Shown in pieces: positions 47,080 through 58,825 of a stretch of 64,000 nt of DNA. Both the position numbers and the translations under genes were made by a program. This DNA is from Bettongia penicillata ogilbyi (lineage: Eukaryota > Chordata > Mammalia > Diprotodontia > Potoroidae). The stretch spans positions 558,001 to 622,000 of the forward strand of contig JAJHZJ010000800.1 in assembly GCA_023548195.1 (NCBI GenBank). The letters run 5' to 3'. The notes below the pieces were generated by a model that was given only the letters and a program-made list of their open reading frames with translations, searched no databases and was not told where the DNA came from. Every line of letters begins with the position of its first letter. Within the stretch, counting starts at the first letter, position 1.

Positions 47080-47540
47080 CTAATAATAACTAGCTTTTAG
47101 GTTTTCAGAGTACTCTAATTATGGCATTTTATTTGATCTCATAACATTTTCATGGAGTAGGGGCTATTATTATCACCTCCATTTTACAGATGAGAAAACT
47201 GAGGTTAAATGAACTTAAGTAACTTGCTGAAAAAGGCCAAGGTCTCCCATTGTGTCCTGGGCCATCTCCAGTCATCCTTATGAGTATCTGATCACTAGAT
47301 CCAGATGGCTCAGGAGGAGAAAGTGATGCTGGTGACTTTGCACAGCCCTCCTGCACTCAAAACAAAGTCAAGTGCAAGTCATATCATCATTTCTCTGACG
47401 TCATGGTCTTCTTCGAAAACAAAGGGCAAAGACAACAACAACTTGCCAGGTCTCACATAACTAGTAAGGCAGTATTTGAATTCAATTCTTTTTTACTTTA
47501 TTCCCAGAGCTTAATTCTCTCATACTACTTATCTGCCTAC
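47080..47540 (-). repeat. MIR, antisense, split by an RTE-tailed SINE
   Basis: taataataactagcttttag to ttaagtaacttgctg (47229). It resumes at 47440, aacttgccaggtctcacata, to ctcatactacttatctgcc. Confidence 0.85.
47230..47439 (+). mobile_element. RTE-tailed SINE with TSD
   Basis: gtgtcctgggccatctccag, then agatggctcaggaggagaaa, then gtcatggtcttcttcgaaaa, then caaagacaacaaca. TSD aacttgc at 47221-47227 and 47440-47446. Confidence 0.87.
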
Positions 47541-49042
47541 ATTGCATCAGGGACACATTTGTTGGAGCAGAGCCTTTAAAGACAGTTTTGCTTTACTGAG
47601 TCATTTTTTTTCATCAACAAATAATAAACACAATGTGATAGTATATTTTCTACATCCCTCCATCAATTATATGACAGAAATATGGTCTGCCGTAGAGGAC
47701 TGCCTGTAAAAGTCTGCTGTATTTTCATGAAGGATATCCTCAATACATGTAAGAATATTCTCATAAAATATTAAAAAAACTATTTTGTTGGTTCCATTTT
47801 GTCTATATCACACTCATGCCTCCATCTTCTCTAGACTGAATATTCCCTAGTGACAAAAACTTGCAAAAGCATCCTATGCATTGTCCATATTGACCCTGTA
47901 TACAATATTCTATCCTAATAATCCACTGTCTCTTTGCTGTTAAGGGAGAGGAATGTTTCATTTTCTATATTCTACAACTTTTTTTTTCATTTTGTTTTTC
48001 AGTCACTGAGATTTTGACTTCCTTTTAGAAATCACTTTTCATTTACATTATTGAAGTCATTATGTGTATTATTCTCTTAGTTCTGCTTATTTTGCTTTGC
48101 ATCAATTCATATATATCTTCCCATATTTCTTGGAATTCTTCACATTGACTAATTTTTCCAGAATAATAACATTCCATTAGGTCTATATGTTTTAGTATTT
48201 TTTTTTGTTTATTTATTTTTAGATTTTGACATTCATTTCCACAAAATTTTGAGTTCCAATTTTTTTCCCATCTCTCCCATCCCCCACCCCGTAACACCTT
48301 GCATTCTGATTGCATTCTGATTACCCCTTCCCTCAATGTGCCCTCACTTCTATCACACCCCACCTTTCCCTTATCCCCTTTCTCTCTTTTCTTGGAGGGC
48401 AAGATAGATTTCTACACCCCATTACCTGTATTTCTTATTTCCCAGTTATATACTATAACAATTCTCAACATTTGTTTCTAATACTTGAAATTCCAATTTC
48501 TCTCCCTTCCTCCCTCCCTACCCATTCTCACTGAAAAGGCAAGCAATTCAATACAGGCTATATTTGTGTCATTTTGCAAAAGACTTCCATAATAGTCATG
48601 TTATCTAAGACTAATCATATTTCTCTCCATCCTATCCTGTCCCCATTTCTTCTATTCTCTCTTTTGACCTTGTCCCTTCCCAAAAGTGTTTACTTCTAAT
48701 TGCTCCCTTCTCTCATTTGCCCTCCCTTCTATCATCACCCTCACCCCTTGTCCACTTCTCCCCTACTTTCCTGTAGTATAAGATAGATTTTCATACCAAA
48801 TTTTGTGAGCATATTATTCCCTCCTTAAGTCATATATGAAGAGTGTAAGCTTCACTTTTCCCCTCTCACCTCCTCCCTTTTCTCCTCCATTGAAAAATAG
48901 TTTTCTTATCTCTTTTATGAGTGATAATTTGCCCCATTCCTTTTCTCCCTTTCTCCTCCCAATATATTTCTCTGTCACCCTTTAATTTTATTTTTCATAG
49001 ATATCATCCCTTCTGATTCAACTCAAACTGTGCTCTCTGTCT

Positions 49043-49049
49043 ATGTGTA

Positions 49050-49080
<31 letters not shown>
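49043..49080. repeat. (GT)n inside the HAL1-like 3' region
   Basis: About 17 TG units. From its position directly after ORF1 it may be part of the family rather than a later expansion. Confidence 0.95.
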
Positions 49081-49236
49081 AATTCCTCTACCTACCCAAA
49101 TACTGAGAAAAGTCTCAAAAGTTACAAATATTATCTTTGCATGTAGGAGTGTAAATAGTTCAGCTTTAGAAAGTCCTTTATGATTTCTCTTTCCTGTTTA
49201 CCTTTTCATGCTTCTCTTGATTCTTGTGTTTAAAAG

Positions 49237-50061
49237 TCAAATTTTCTCTTCAATTCTGATGTTTTTTATCAAGAATGCTTGAAAGTCCTCTATATCATTG
49301 AATGACCATTTCCCCCCCTGAAGTATCATATTCAGTTTTGCTGGGTAGATGATTCTTGGTTTTAATTCCAGTTCCTTTGACTTCTGAAATATCCTTTTCC
49401 AAGCCCTCTGATCCCTTAATGTAGAAGCTGCCAGATCCTGTGTTATCTTGATTGCATTTCCACAATACTTGAATTGTTTCTTTCTAGCTGCTTGCAATAT
49501 TTTCTCCTTGACCTGGGAACTCTAAAATTTGGCCCCAATATTCCTAGGAGTTTCTCTTTTCAGTTCACTTTCAGGAAGTGATTGGTGGATTCTTTCAATA
49601 TTTATTTTGCCCTCTGGTTCTAGAATATCAGGGCAGTTTTCCTCAATAATTTCATGAAAGATGATGTTTGGGTTCTTTTTTTGATCATAGCTTTCAGGTA
49701 GTCCCGCAATTTTTTAATTGTCTGTCCTAGATCTATTTTCCAGGTCATTTGTTTTTCCAGTGAGGTATTTCACATTATCTTCCATTTTTTCGTTCTTTTG
49801 GTTTTGTTTTGTAATTTCTTGGTTTCTCATATAGTCATTAGCTTCCCTCAGTTCCACTCTCATTTTTAAAGAATTATTTCCTTCAGTGAGCTTTTGAACC
49901 TCCTTTTCCATTTGGCTAATTCTGCTTTTTAAAGCCTCCTTATTGGCTTTTTGGACCTCTTTTTCCAGTTGAGTTAGCTTCTTTTTAAAGGTGTTATTTT
50001 CTTCAACATTTTTTTGGGTCTCCTTTAGCAAACTGTTGACTCCCTTTTCAGGCTCTTCCAT
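49237..50061 (-). pseudogene. L1-type ORF1 relic
   Basis: Two open segments in one orientation: 115 codons of heptad-rich coiled coil, and 86 codons of the C-terminal domain. The stretch 49498-49713 between them is not open in one frame. ORF1 proteins are RNA-binding trimers in L1 particles; this copy cannot make one. Confidence 0.85.
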
Positions 50062-51439
50062 GGCCTGAGACCATTACATATTTATTTTGGAGGCACTGGA
50101 TGCAGAAGGCTTGATTTCCTCTGACAGTATACATTGTTCTTCCTCATCTGAAAGGATGGAAGGAAATACCTATTCACCAAAAAAGTAACCTTTTATGGTC
50201 TTATTTTTTTCCCTTTTTGGGGCATTTTTCCAGCCAGTTACTTGGCTTCTGAATCCTTTGACAAGAGGAGGGTCCTAGTGCTCCTCCTCCTCTCAGGACC
50301 ATGCTCAGGGCTGAGATTCAGATCAGCTGCTCAATTCCCCCAGGGACTTTAGGCAAAGTGCTACAAATGGAAGCTGCAGTTGCATCCACCACTGCTGCCA
50401 TTGCTTGTTGTTACTGCTGTGACTGCCTGGGGCCAGTGCTAGGGGGGGACCCTGCTCCCCTCCGCCCAGTTGGGAAAGCCCTCTCACTGACCTTTGAAGC
50501 TTTATTTGGTGCTTGTGTGTTGAGTGATCTGAGACCCTCCCTGCTGGGGATTCTGCCCTGGAAGCCTGTTCCAGTCCTGTTCCTCCATGTGCCACATGGC
50601 CAGGGCTGGACTCTGCTCTGCATCCCATGCAATAGACCTTTCCTGTTGGCCTTCCAGATTACCTTTGGCTGGAAATCTCTTTCACTGTGTTGTTCTGTGG
50701 CTTTTGCTGCTCTAGAATTGTTGAGAGTCATTCTTTACAGGTATTTCATGGACTGTGGGGGAAGAGCTAGAGTGTGTGCATCTTACTACTCTACCATCTT
50801 GGTTCCACCCTCTGTTTTAGTACTTTTTTTCCCAGATATTCCCCAATTTGTTAGTGTCTTCTTTGATTCAAGTTTTTGTTGCCACAAAGAGTGCTGCTCT
50901 GAATAATTTGGTATTTATTGGACTTTTAGTTCCCCTGGGATTATATATCTAGAAGTGGTTTTGCTGGGTCAATGGATGTGGAAAGCTTAGTTAGTTTTTT
51001 TGAAAAATAATTCCAAAATGGTGGAACAATTGACTCATTCCATAGCTTTAACAAAAGTTTGTTATTGTGCCTATTTTCTCTCAGCCCCTCCAAAATCTAC
51101 TATTTCTATTTTTAAATCATTTCTGCAAATTTGCAAAACATTAGGTGAAATCTCAGAGTTGTTTTTAACATATATTTTTTCAATTTTTATGAGTTTTTGT
51201 ACTTTCTGTAGAGTTATTCTCTTCTGGGTTTCCCTTTTGGAAATCTTTTGATCTCTAATATTTCTTCAAAATTTGGTATTTTCTACTATCTTAGAGCATA
51301 TTTCTTGATTTGGTATTTTATATCAGGGCCAGGCTTTACCCCCTTTTATAATCTTGAATGGAGAAGTTATGCCATGTTTGGTCCTGGATGGGATTCCTCG
51401 GATCCTGTTATTGGCTTTCACATCCGCCAGTATGTGTAG

Positions 51440-51650
51440 GCCTTATGACTGTGGCTACCTTCAATTTATCTTGTATATATCTTGTTTATACATAGTTGTA
51501 TGAATGTTGTTTCCCCCAGTAGAATATGAGCCTCTTGACAGCAGGGACTATTTTTTTTTTTTGCCTTTCTTTGTATTCTCAGTGCTTAGTATAGTACATG
51601 GCACATAGTAGGCACTTAATAAATGCTGTTGAATTGACAGATTCAAAGGG
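51440..51650 (+). repeat. L2 3' end
   Basis: gtttcccccagtagaatatg, then agcctcttgacagcagggac, then ggcacatagtaggcacttaa, then taaatgctgttgaattg. Confidence 0.8.
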
Positions 51651-51659
51651 CTGGCAGGC

Positions 51660-52020
51660 TTTATTGTCTGTGGTTCTAGTTGTGTGGTTTGTTTATCCCT
51701 GGTCTTGCTACTGCTTTGTGTGCTTTTCACCTTCCTTGAGGGTTCCCTGGAGGGACACTTTCATGTTCTTCTGGTTTCTTCCCACCCCCTAAGAGTTCCT
51801 CCAGTTAGGGTGTTGTCTCTTTCAGTCTGTTCACCTGAGCTCACATTGATGGGACCCCTGTTGCAAAGTAATAGCTTCTGATTCTCTTGCTGTGCAATGT
51901 TTCTCTTTTAATTTCTTGATCATTTTCTGATCTGGTATCCTTTTAAAATCATTATTGGAATATATATATGGGAGAACTAGGGTCCTCTTCACCTATTCAT
52001 GCCACCATCTTAACAAGGAC
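51660..52020 (-). mobile_element. L1 5' UTR fragment, antisense
   Basis: The + strand reads tgggagaactagggtcctct, then tcatgccaccatcttaacaa, the reverse complement of an L1 5' end of the 'aagatggtgg' type. Confidence 0.6.
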
Positions 52021-52754
52021 TCCTATTTCTCTTACAATTATTGAATTAGAACATGTTTTTTTCTTGATCATGTGTAATTTGCAAATCTTCTGAAAACTGA
52101 TCGTATTTTTTGATCACTTATATATGAGAGAATGACTCTTCTTAGTTATATATATTTGTATTAATTACCTATTTTGGATATAAATAATGTTTGATGCAAA
52201 TCTCATTCCTGCTCTATGATTTATCTTCTAATTTTATCTTCATTGATTTTATTCATGCAAAAGCTTTTTAATCTAGTCAAAATCATCTATTTTCCTAGTT
52301 TCCTTAAGAATTCTCCCCTTAGCCATAGTTGTGAGAAGTATTTAATTTTATTCTCTTCTTTTTTATGGTTTGAACTTTTATATTCAGGTTATATAAACAT
52401 TTTGAGTTTATCACATAGTGTAACAGCTTTCCTGTTTTCTCGGTAATTCTTGTCAAAAAAGAATTGCTGTGTTTATGGATTTATCAAACACTAGTCTACT
52501 GTTTTCAGTTGCCTCAGTTTCTTGCTTATCTAGTCTCTCCCATTGATCTGCTTTTCTGTTTTATGTTTAGTGCCAAATAGTTTTAAGGATCACTGATTTA
52601 TCATATACTTTGAGGTCTGGTAATACTAAACTCCCTTCACTTGAACTTTCTTGTTATTTCCCTTGGGATTCTAGGTAGAAAGATTTTATAGGAAGAGGAA
52701 AATGGGCATAATGGATCACTGGACATGATTTCCCTTCTTGCACATTGTGATCCA

Positions 52755-53170
52755 GCCAAATTGGCCTTTTTTTGTTCCTCACATATGACATTCCATCTCC
52801 CATTTCTGTGCCTTAACCCTGTCTCCTGTGTCTGAAACACAGACAGTCCCTTCTTACCTCTATCTCATAGTCCACAGAGTCTCTCTCTTCCTCTATGTCT
52901 CGGCTCAAGTACCATCTTCTGCATGAAGCCTTTCCTGGTTTTTGTCGACTTTAGTGTCTTTCTTTCCGTGATACCTTGTATTAAACTACTTTAAATATAT
53001 ATGTATTTATTCATTTATATTTCTGTCGTGTTAATATTGTATATTTGTGCCTGTTTTTTTCTTTATTGGACAGTAAGTTCCTTATATTCACAAGGAACTT
53101 ATTCTTTTCGTTTGTATCTCCAGTGCCTGGTACAGAGCAGACACTTAAAAACACTTGTTGATTGATAGGT
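52755..53170 (+). mobile_element. L2 3' end, long
   Basis: ccatcttctgcatgaagcct, then ttcctgg, then acagtaagttccttatattc, then cagtgcctggtacagagcag, then acacttgttgattg. Confidence 0.8.
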
Positions 53171-53174
53171 TGGA

Positions 53175-54095
53175 ACTTAACAGAGATCTTTTTGGGTATT
53201 ATTAATAATGCTACCCAAGATCTTTTTCATTTTTTGATACTCTTATGAGATATCTTAAAAATGGACTTGTGTGTTTTTAAAATTAATCATCCTCCAGAAC
53301 AGATTTCCCCTTTGTATTTGGTCACTTCTAGTTGCTGTTCTTTGTTTTTAAGTAGCACTCTTTCATTTTATATCTGAAAGATGGAAACATTGATAGATCA
53401 TGTAAGAGGACCAGTGTGCTAGATTCTGTGAAAAGCTGCGAAGTTCCCTTAGCACTTGTTCAGAACTTCATATAACCTTCTGCGGAGTAGACTAGAACTC
53501 TACTGTACCATTTTGGGACGAGGCTTTCCTGCTCTCCCTTTCTATCCAGTGCTGGAGATTGTGATGGTTAGAGGGAAGAAGAGGATGAGAGGAGGTAAGA
53601 AACAAGAGGAAAGTGACCTTGCCATTCTTCATTTGATGGTTTTAATTCTACCATAGTCCTGAGCAAATGCAAACACACTGGTGTACTCTTTCCTTCTATC
53701 CTCCTATCTATTTCTTTGTGTCCCCATTCTTTCTTTTAAAAATGCTTTATTGTGATGCTGTTTTTAACATATAACTGTCACTTTCCAGTGACTTCCCTCT
53801 CCCTAGGGAGTGCTGGAACCAAGTCTCAGTATTAGCATTTACCCCATAGAAATTGGTAATCGCTACAAATCAGAGTTTGATTTATTGTTTTCCTGATTGC
53901 CTCACTTAAGAAAGTGTTAATAATGTAGGTTAAACTCAAAAGTGTGTGTGTGCATACTTTTTTTTTTTAAATCAGAAAGCCCAGTGGTTAAACATTTATC
54001 AGAGTACTGCTCTTTATAGAGCATTGCTTCAGCTCAGCAGGAGGACAGCAGTAGGCAAAGGGAATGAAGTCATCACTACACTGGAGGCTGGGTGA
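53175..54095. other. Mostly unassigned
   Basis: 53725-53800 faintly resembles old antisense L1 3' UTR. The remainder is unassigned. Confidence 0.4.
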
Positions 54096-54099
54096 CTGT

Positions 54100-54490
54100 A
54101 GGTTAATAACAATAATTTGCTTTTACATATACTTGAAGATTTGTAAGGTGCTTTATACTCATTATCTCATTTGAGCCTCACAGTACCCCTGCCTTCTCCT
54201 CCAACCTCTCTGGTAACAAAGAAATATTTAAGAAAAACACATCAACAAATTAACCTCCTCTCAAAAGGTATACCTCATTTAGCACCCATAGTTGGCTACT
54301 TTTCTGCACAGAGATATGTTTAACTGCTGTTGGATCTGTCTGCTTCAAGTCTCTCCCCACTCCAAGCCCTCCTCCATTTAGCCATTGAAATGATTTTCCT
54401 AAAGCGCATATCCAATCATGTCAACCCCTGCCCCCACCCCCACTCAACACTCCAGGAGCTCCCTATTGCCTCTAAGATTGAATCTGAAGA
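54100..54490. repeat. MIR (-), old L1 3' piece (-), L2 piece (+)
   Basis: MIR 54100-54190 (ggtgctttatactcattatc). L1-like 54195-54330 (ctctggtaacaaagaaatat). L2 54335-54490, encoding a remnant of the same ORF2 C-terminal region as at 30.8 kb (ctaaagcgcatatccaatca, then ccaggagctccctattgcc). Confidence 0.6.
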
Positions 54491-54494
54491 AACA

Positions 54495-55280
54495 TTTATT
54501 TTTATATGAAAAACAACAAAAACATATTCTCCAACAAATAAATGGCAGTAAGCCCAAAGTTTTCAGAGATTCCATAATGAGTATAATGACATTGTACTAG
54601 GATTGGCACATCAATGTGTGAATGTGCCAAGAAACTCTTAGCCAGTATTTTTCTCAGGTCTTCAGAGGATCCCTCAGTCCCTCTGGGTAACCAATATGCT
54701 AGAAGAATACTTCTGGTCTGACCAGTGGTTTCAGACTCCAGGTTAGTACACCTAATCAACGTTCATTTTACAGATAAGGAAACCGATCCCTCATAGTAAG
54801 CAGAACTACACGGGGATATTCTTTATAAGAAGTAGAGTTGTCCAACAAGAGAACAGGCTGTCTCAAGCAGACATTGCCCATGTTCAAGTAGGTCCCCCTG
54901 CTCAGAGGATTTTGCATTGGAGGAGAGGGGAACTCAGTCTACCATCCTGCAAGTTGTTTTAGAACAAGGTCTCATTCAAGTGCTTTCCTTCTCTATTTCA
55001 AACTTTGTTCTAATATATACTCCACCCCTGCTCTTTTATTAGCTTGCCTTTTGACAGACTAGAGATACACCCACTGTATTCAGTCCTAGCTGGTTGGTTG
55101 TGGATCTGCCCACCCCCCATTTGCCCATCTCTGCTGTCCACACTTGTACCTAGCCCACCATATCAAGTTTTTCTGTAGGGTTTGATTTTATTTATTTATG
55201 GGCATGTGACTCATTTGTATGGTGCAAGGCACAATATATACCTTTAGAAGCATCTCAAAAAATCATGAAAGCCTTGTTAT
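54495..55280. other. No recognised feature
   Basis: Unique sequence. Confidence 0.5.
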
Positions 55281-55284
55281 CTGG

Positions 55285-55530
55285 ATGTTTAGTTGTTTTT
55301 CAGTTGTGTCTGACTCTTCATGGCCTCATTTGAGGTTTTGGCAAAGATCCTGGAGTGGTTTGCCGTTTCTAGCTCACTTTCCAGATGAGAAAACTGAGGC
55401 AACCAGGGTTAAGTGACTTGCCTAAGGTCACACAGCTAGCAAGTGTCTGAGGCCAGATTTGAACTCAACAGGATGAGTCTTCTTGGCTTCAAGCCTGGTA
55501 TTCTATCCTCTGTGCCACCTGACTGCCCCC
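55285..55530 (-). mobile_element. MAR1-like CORE-SINE with RTE tail, antisense
   Basis: gttgtttttcagttgtgtct, then ggagtggtttgccgtttcta, then agggttaagtgacttgccta, then tgtgccacctgactgcccc. Confidence 0.92.
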
Positions 55531-55566
55531 TGTTACCTAGAAAGAATGTATAAGATAAATTAATTG

Positions 55567-55797
55567 AGGTCCAACTAGGTGATGCAGCGGATAGATTGCT
55601 GGACTTGAAGTCAGGCCAGCTTGAGTTCAGCTGTGGCCTCTGATACGTACTAGTGACTGTGAGAGCCTGGGAAAAGTCACTTAATCTGTTTGCCTCAGTT
55701 TCCTCATCTATAAAATGGAGAGAATGATGCCTATGTCCTAAGGCTGTTTTAAAGATCGGATGATATACAATACTAAAGCATTTTGCAAGCTTTTCAG
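55567..55797 (+). repeat. MIR-type CORE-SINE
   Basis: aggtccaactaggtgatgca, then tacgtactagtgactgtgag, then cctcatctataaaatggaga, then acaatactaaagcattttgc. Confidence 0.85.
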
Positions 55798-55849
55798 TGG
55801 ATTTGCTCCTCTCTTTCAAGAAGCTGAATTGGCTTATTATTTCTTTGCT

Positions 55850-56075
55850 GTGGTTTAGTTGTTTTAGTCTTATCTGAGTCTTTGTGATGTCATTTGTTTT
55901 TGCCATCTCCTTCTCTAGCTCATTTTTACAGATGTCAAAGCTGAAGCAACAGAGTTAAGTGACTTGCTTAGGGTCACACAGCCTGTAAATGTTTGAGTTC
56001 AGATTTGAACTCAAGAAAATGAGTCTTTCTGACTCCAGACCTAAAACTCTATTCATTTTGCTACCTAGATGCTCT
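55850..56075 (-). mobile_element. MAR1-like CORE-SINE, antisense
   Basis: gtttagttgttttagtctta, then ccatctccttctctagctca, then gagttaagtgacttgcttag, then tttgctacctagatgct. Confidence 0.88.
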
Positions 56076-56079
56076 ATTA

Positions 56080-56257
56080 TTCCTTAGCTTTCCTCTCCCC
56101 TCTCCCCCTCTCTCCTCCCTCTATCTCTGTCTCTCCGTCTCTCCTCTCTTTCTCTCTGTCACTCTCTCTGCTTGTCTTTCCATCTGTCTGTCCCTGTCTC
56201 TCTCTCTGTCTCTTCTCTCTCTCTCTCTCTCTCTCTCTTCCTCCCTCTTTCTCTCCC
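56080..56257. repeat. TC-rich simple sequence at a SINE end
   Basis: Imperfect ctct/tctg repeats, partly pure TC at 56213-56236. Open frames here are artefacts. Confidence 0.95.
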
Positions 56258-56267
56258 ATTTAATTTA

Positions 56268-56555
56268 AGATACATTTATTAAATTTCTACTATATGCCAG
56301 ACACAGTGCTAGACTTGAGGGATACAAAGTCAAAAATGAAGTAATTTCTGCTCCCACATAGCTTATATTTTACTCATAGAAACATAATATACTTGCATAC
56401 AAGTAAATACAGAACATACCAAAGTAAATCAAATATTTCTGGAGGTGGGGTAGGTGAGAGAGCAGTGACATATGAGGGCATTAAGAGAGACATGCCAACT
56501 GAGTCTTGAAGTGAGCTAAGGCTTCCAAGAGGTAAGAACAGAGAGTATTCTAGTT
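56268..56555 (+). repeat. Unassigned ancient repeat, 5' part
   Basis: agatacatttattaaatttc, then actatatgccagacacagtg, then atgccaactgagtcttgaag. Confidence 0.7.
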
Positions 56556-56559
56556 CTGG

Positions 56560-57470
56560 CTTATAGCCTCATGTCCTTAGTCCTAGACTCAGTGTTCAGG
56601 ATTAACTTTCTAGCAGCCATGACTGCTTCTTCCTCCCACCACACATAGTAGTATTTGAGTTATGTCTCTCCTGTACTAATGAGATAAACAACATAACTCA
56701 CGGCGGGCCCTGCTATTTCCTCTATAAGCAAAAGACTGGATCTGAATTCATTTGCCCTATAAAGGTACAATTGTACCAGTCAGCCCAGAAAGGCAGAAAA
56801 GGGACTTGGAGCCCCCCAAGAGAGTTTCTGTGGATATTAGTTCATCAAGTGAAGGCTGGATTCAAAGCAGACATTCTAGGGAGGTCTGTTCTCAACTCCA
56901 TATGCTAAAGCATAAATAAAAGCCCTTTAGGGGGAACAAGGGTTAGAAAGCTCAGATCTCTGGTGTGCTAGCTACTGCTGTCTGCTACTTCAAACTAAGT
57001 CTTGGACTGCATTCCAAACTGGCTTAATAACACTTACCAGGCAAACCAAAGTGATAGGCAGAACCCATGAGGTTTCAGCAATGTTGCTTCCTTTAGGTTA
57101 AACTTTCTGAGTTGCTAAGTTAGAGCTAGTTTTTTCTTTAAAAAATATGAAGGCCAGGTTGAGAGCTTGTGAAATCAGGACAGTAGGTTGGAAGCCTTAA
57201 CCTTAATCTCCCCTTAGATGATAGATTCTTGGGATGGCCTGGGTCTGAATGGGTATTTCAGAGGATGGCAAAGGAGCAGTTCAAGCGGCCATTTGTCTTT
57301 CTGTGTTCCTAAAACCAATCCTGACCTTGAGTTTGCATTGGGACTGGGGTGACCTGGAGCTTCCCCAAGATGCTTCTTTGTGCTTAATGATAGCATCCAT
57401 TGGAATACAGTCTGAGACTAACTACAGTCCCTTCTTAAAATGCTTTTTGGATGCTGTTAAAAAACAACCA
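56560..57470. other. No firm assignment
   Basis: Unique-looking. An aataaaagccct near 56915 and a less CpG-poor patch near 56700 hint at a decayed LTR, but I see no paired ends. Confidence 0.35.
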
Positions 57471-57474
57471 CCAC

Positions 57475-57960
57475 AACAACATGACTTCCCAGTGGCTCCA
57501 CTGAAAACAGAACCCTCTCTTGTAACAAAGAAATACAGTTAAACGAAGCTAACAAACATATCGACTGCGTCTGGCAATGTGTGGCCTACATTTTGTGGAG
57601 AGGCCGGAGGCATGTTTCCCATCTGTCCTCTGAAGTTATGACTGGTCACCTTTTTGAAGTCTTTCAATATTTTTCTTTGATATTATCAGTGTTATTACTA
57701 TATCACATTAGTGCATTTCATATTTATTCATATAAATACTTGTATTATTTCATACATATTTATAAATTTCATACAGATTCATATTATATTATATAAAATA
57801 ATTTTGAATGATTATTATATTATTAGGGTCATTGTATGAATTATTCTCTTGGGGTTTTGCTTAATTAGCTCCCCATCAATTCACTTTGGTCCTCTCAACT
57901 TTCCCTGACTCTTTCGCCTCCATTATTTCTTGCAATTTCTTGGGATAACATGTTCCATTT
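57475..57960 (-). repeat. Old L1 3' UTR, antisense
   Basis: accctctcttgtaacaaaga, then gtctggcaatgtgtgg, and later tattctcttggggttttgct, then caatttcttgggataacatg. Confidence 0.6.
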
Positions 57961-58119
57961 GAAGGCTAGGGACAGGGACCTGTCATTTCACTGGTCTAAG
58001 GGAGCTTCCACGTGAGCAGATTGTTTCTACCGATGCAAGTAGGAACCTTCTTTGGTATTTATAGTCTTACTTGCCCAGAGCAAACACACTGTTGGTGCTG
58101 CATATGAGTTCAGCTGAAC

Positions 58120-58247
58120 CAGAGTCAAATGTAGTTGGGAAATATTTAACAGAATAAACAAAAATACAGTAGGACATAGATAAGATTACATTTTAAAAAT
58201 AAGTCAATATGCCAGCAGTGAACTTCTGTTTCTATTTGAGTTTAACG
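58120..58247 (+). mobile_element. hAT MITE, 3' part, sense
   Basis: ttgggaaatatttaacagaa, then aggacatagataagattaca, then tttctatttgagtttaacgc. Confidence 0.75.
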
Positions 58248-58701
58248 CAATGTTGTCAAACTTCAATAGAAAGGGAATCCCTGCAGGCTACACATTGACT
58301 TTCTGTTGTTTGTGGTTCAGTCATTTCAGTTGTGTCCTAACCCCGTTTGAGGTTTTCTTGGCAGAGATATTGAAGTGGTTTGTCATTTTCTTCACCGTCT
58401 CATTTGACAGATGAGGAAACTGAGGCAGATAGGATTCAGTGACTTGCCCAGGGTCACACAGGTAGGAAGTGTCTGAGGCCAGATCTGAACTTCAGTTGTC
58501 CTGACTCCAGGCCCAGCGCTCTATCCATTGTGCCACTTAGCTGCATATTGGCTTAGAAAGCCACAAGTTCACAATATCTATGTTGTATGGTATTTTTATT
58601 TATTTTGTTAAACATTCTCGATTACATTTCATCTGATTCACACATACTCAGGAGTTTTGTGGGCTGAATGAAGCCCGTAGGCCAAGAGTTTGACACCTCT
58701 G
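58248..58701 (-). mobile_element. hAT MITE, antisense, split by a SINE
   Basis: Starts aatgttgtcaaacttcaata; ends gccaagagtttgacacctct, then g. Nearly complete once the SINE at 58302-58543 is removed. It abuts the sense copy head to head. Confidence 0.85.
58302..58543 (-). mobile_element. MAR1-like CORE-SINE, antisense, nested in MITE
   Basis: tcagtcatttcagttgtgtc, then aggttttcttggcagagata, then cattgtgccacttagctg. TSD cacattgactt (58291-58301) and catattggctt (58544-58554), 9 of 11. Confidence 0.92.
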
Positions 58702-58704
58702 GCT

Positions 58705-58825
58705 AGAGCACTGAGAAGTTAGTTAAGTGAAGTGGCTAAGGTCCCACAGTATGTGTCAGAGATAGAACTTGAACCCAGGTCTTCTGAGTTTTGGGGCAGG
58801 TATCTTATCTATGTTGCTTCTCTTG
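58705..58825 (-). repeat. CORE-SINE relic, antisense
   Basis: gtggctaaggtcccacagta, then tgtgtcagagatagaacttg, then aacccaggtcttct. Confidence 0.7.

Larger units (their letters stand above)
48207..50812 (-). mobile_element. L1 ORF1-only (HAL1-like) element, full length
   Basis: Read on the minus strand. A 5' UTR starts at 50812 (gagggtggaaccaagatggt). ORF1 has a coiled-coil N-terminal part (frame 49714-50061, heptad motifs such as LTQLEKEVQKANKEAL) and a C-terminal part (49237-49497, with PRIIYPAKLNMIL, matching L1 ORF1 PRI.YPAKL). ORF1 is then followed not by ORF2 but by about 1 kb of G/A-rich non-coding sequence and a short A-rich tail near 48207. TSD tgttttagtaYttttttt at 48188-48205 and 50813-50830. 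ORF1 is broken between its two parts. Confidence 0.87.
47960..52680 (-). mobile_element. Old L1, antisense, in several pieces
   Basis: The 3' end lies at 47960-48187 (gttctgcttattttgctttg). ORF2 C-terminal text lies at 50831-51270 (cacaaagagtgctgctctga, then aatggtggaacaattgactc). Further upstream ORF2 lies at 52030-52680 (atggatttatcaaacactag, then aggtctggtaatactaaact). It is broken by an ORF1-only element, an L2 piece and an L1 5' UTR piece. Confidence 0.8.

Noticed and set aside
50301..50906. 201-codon open frame on + strand
   Set aside because: It lies antisense to the 5' UTR of the HAL1-like element and resembles no protein I know. Its openness follows the GC-richer 5' UTR.
56560..57000. 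Possible solo LTR
   Set aside because: There is only an AATAAA-like motif and slightly different composition; no paired TG/CA ends or TSD found.
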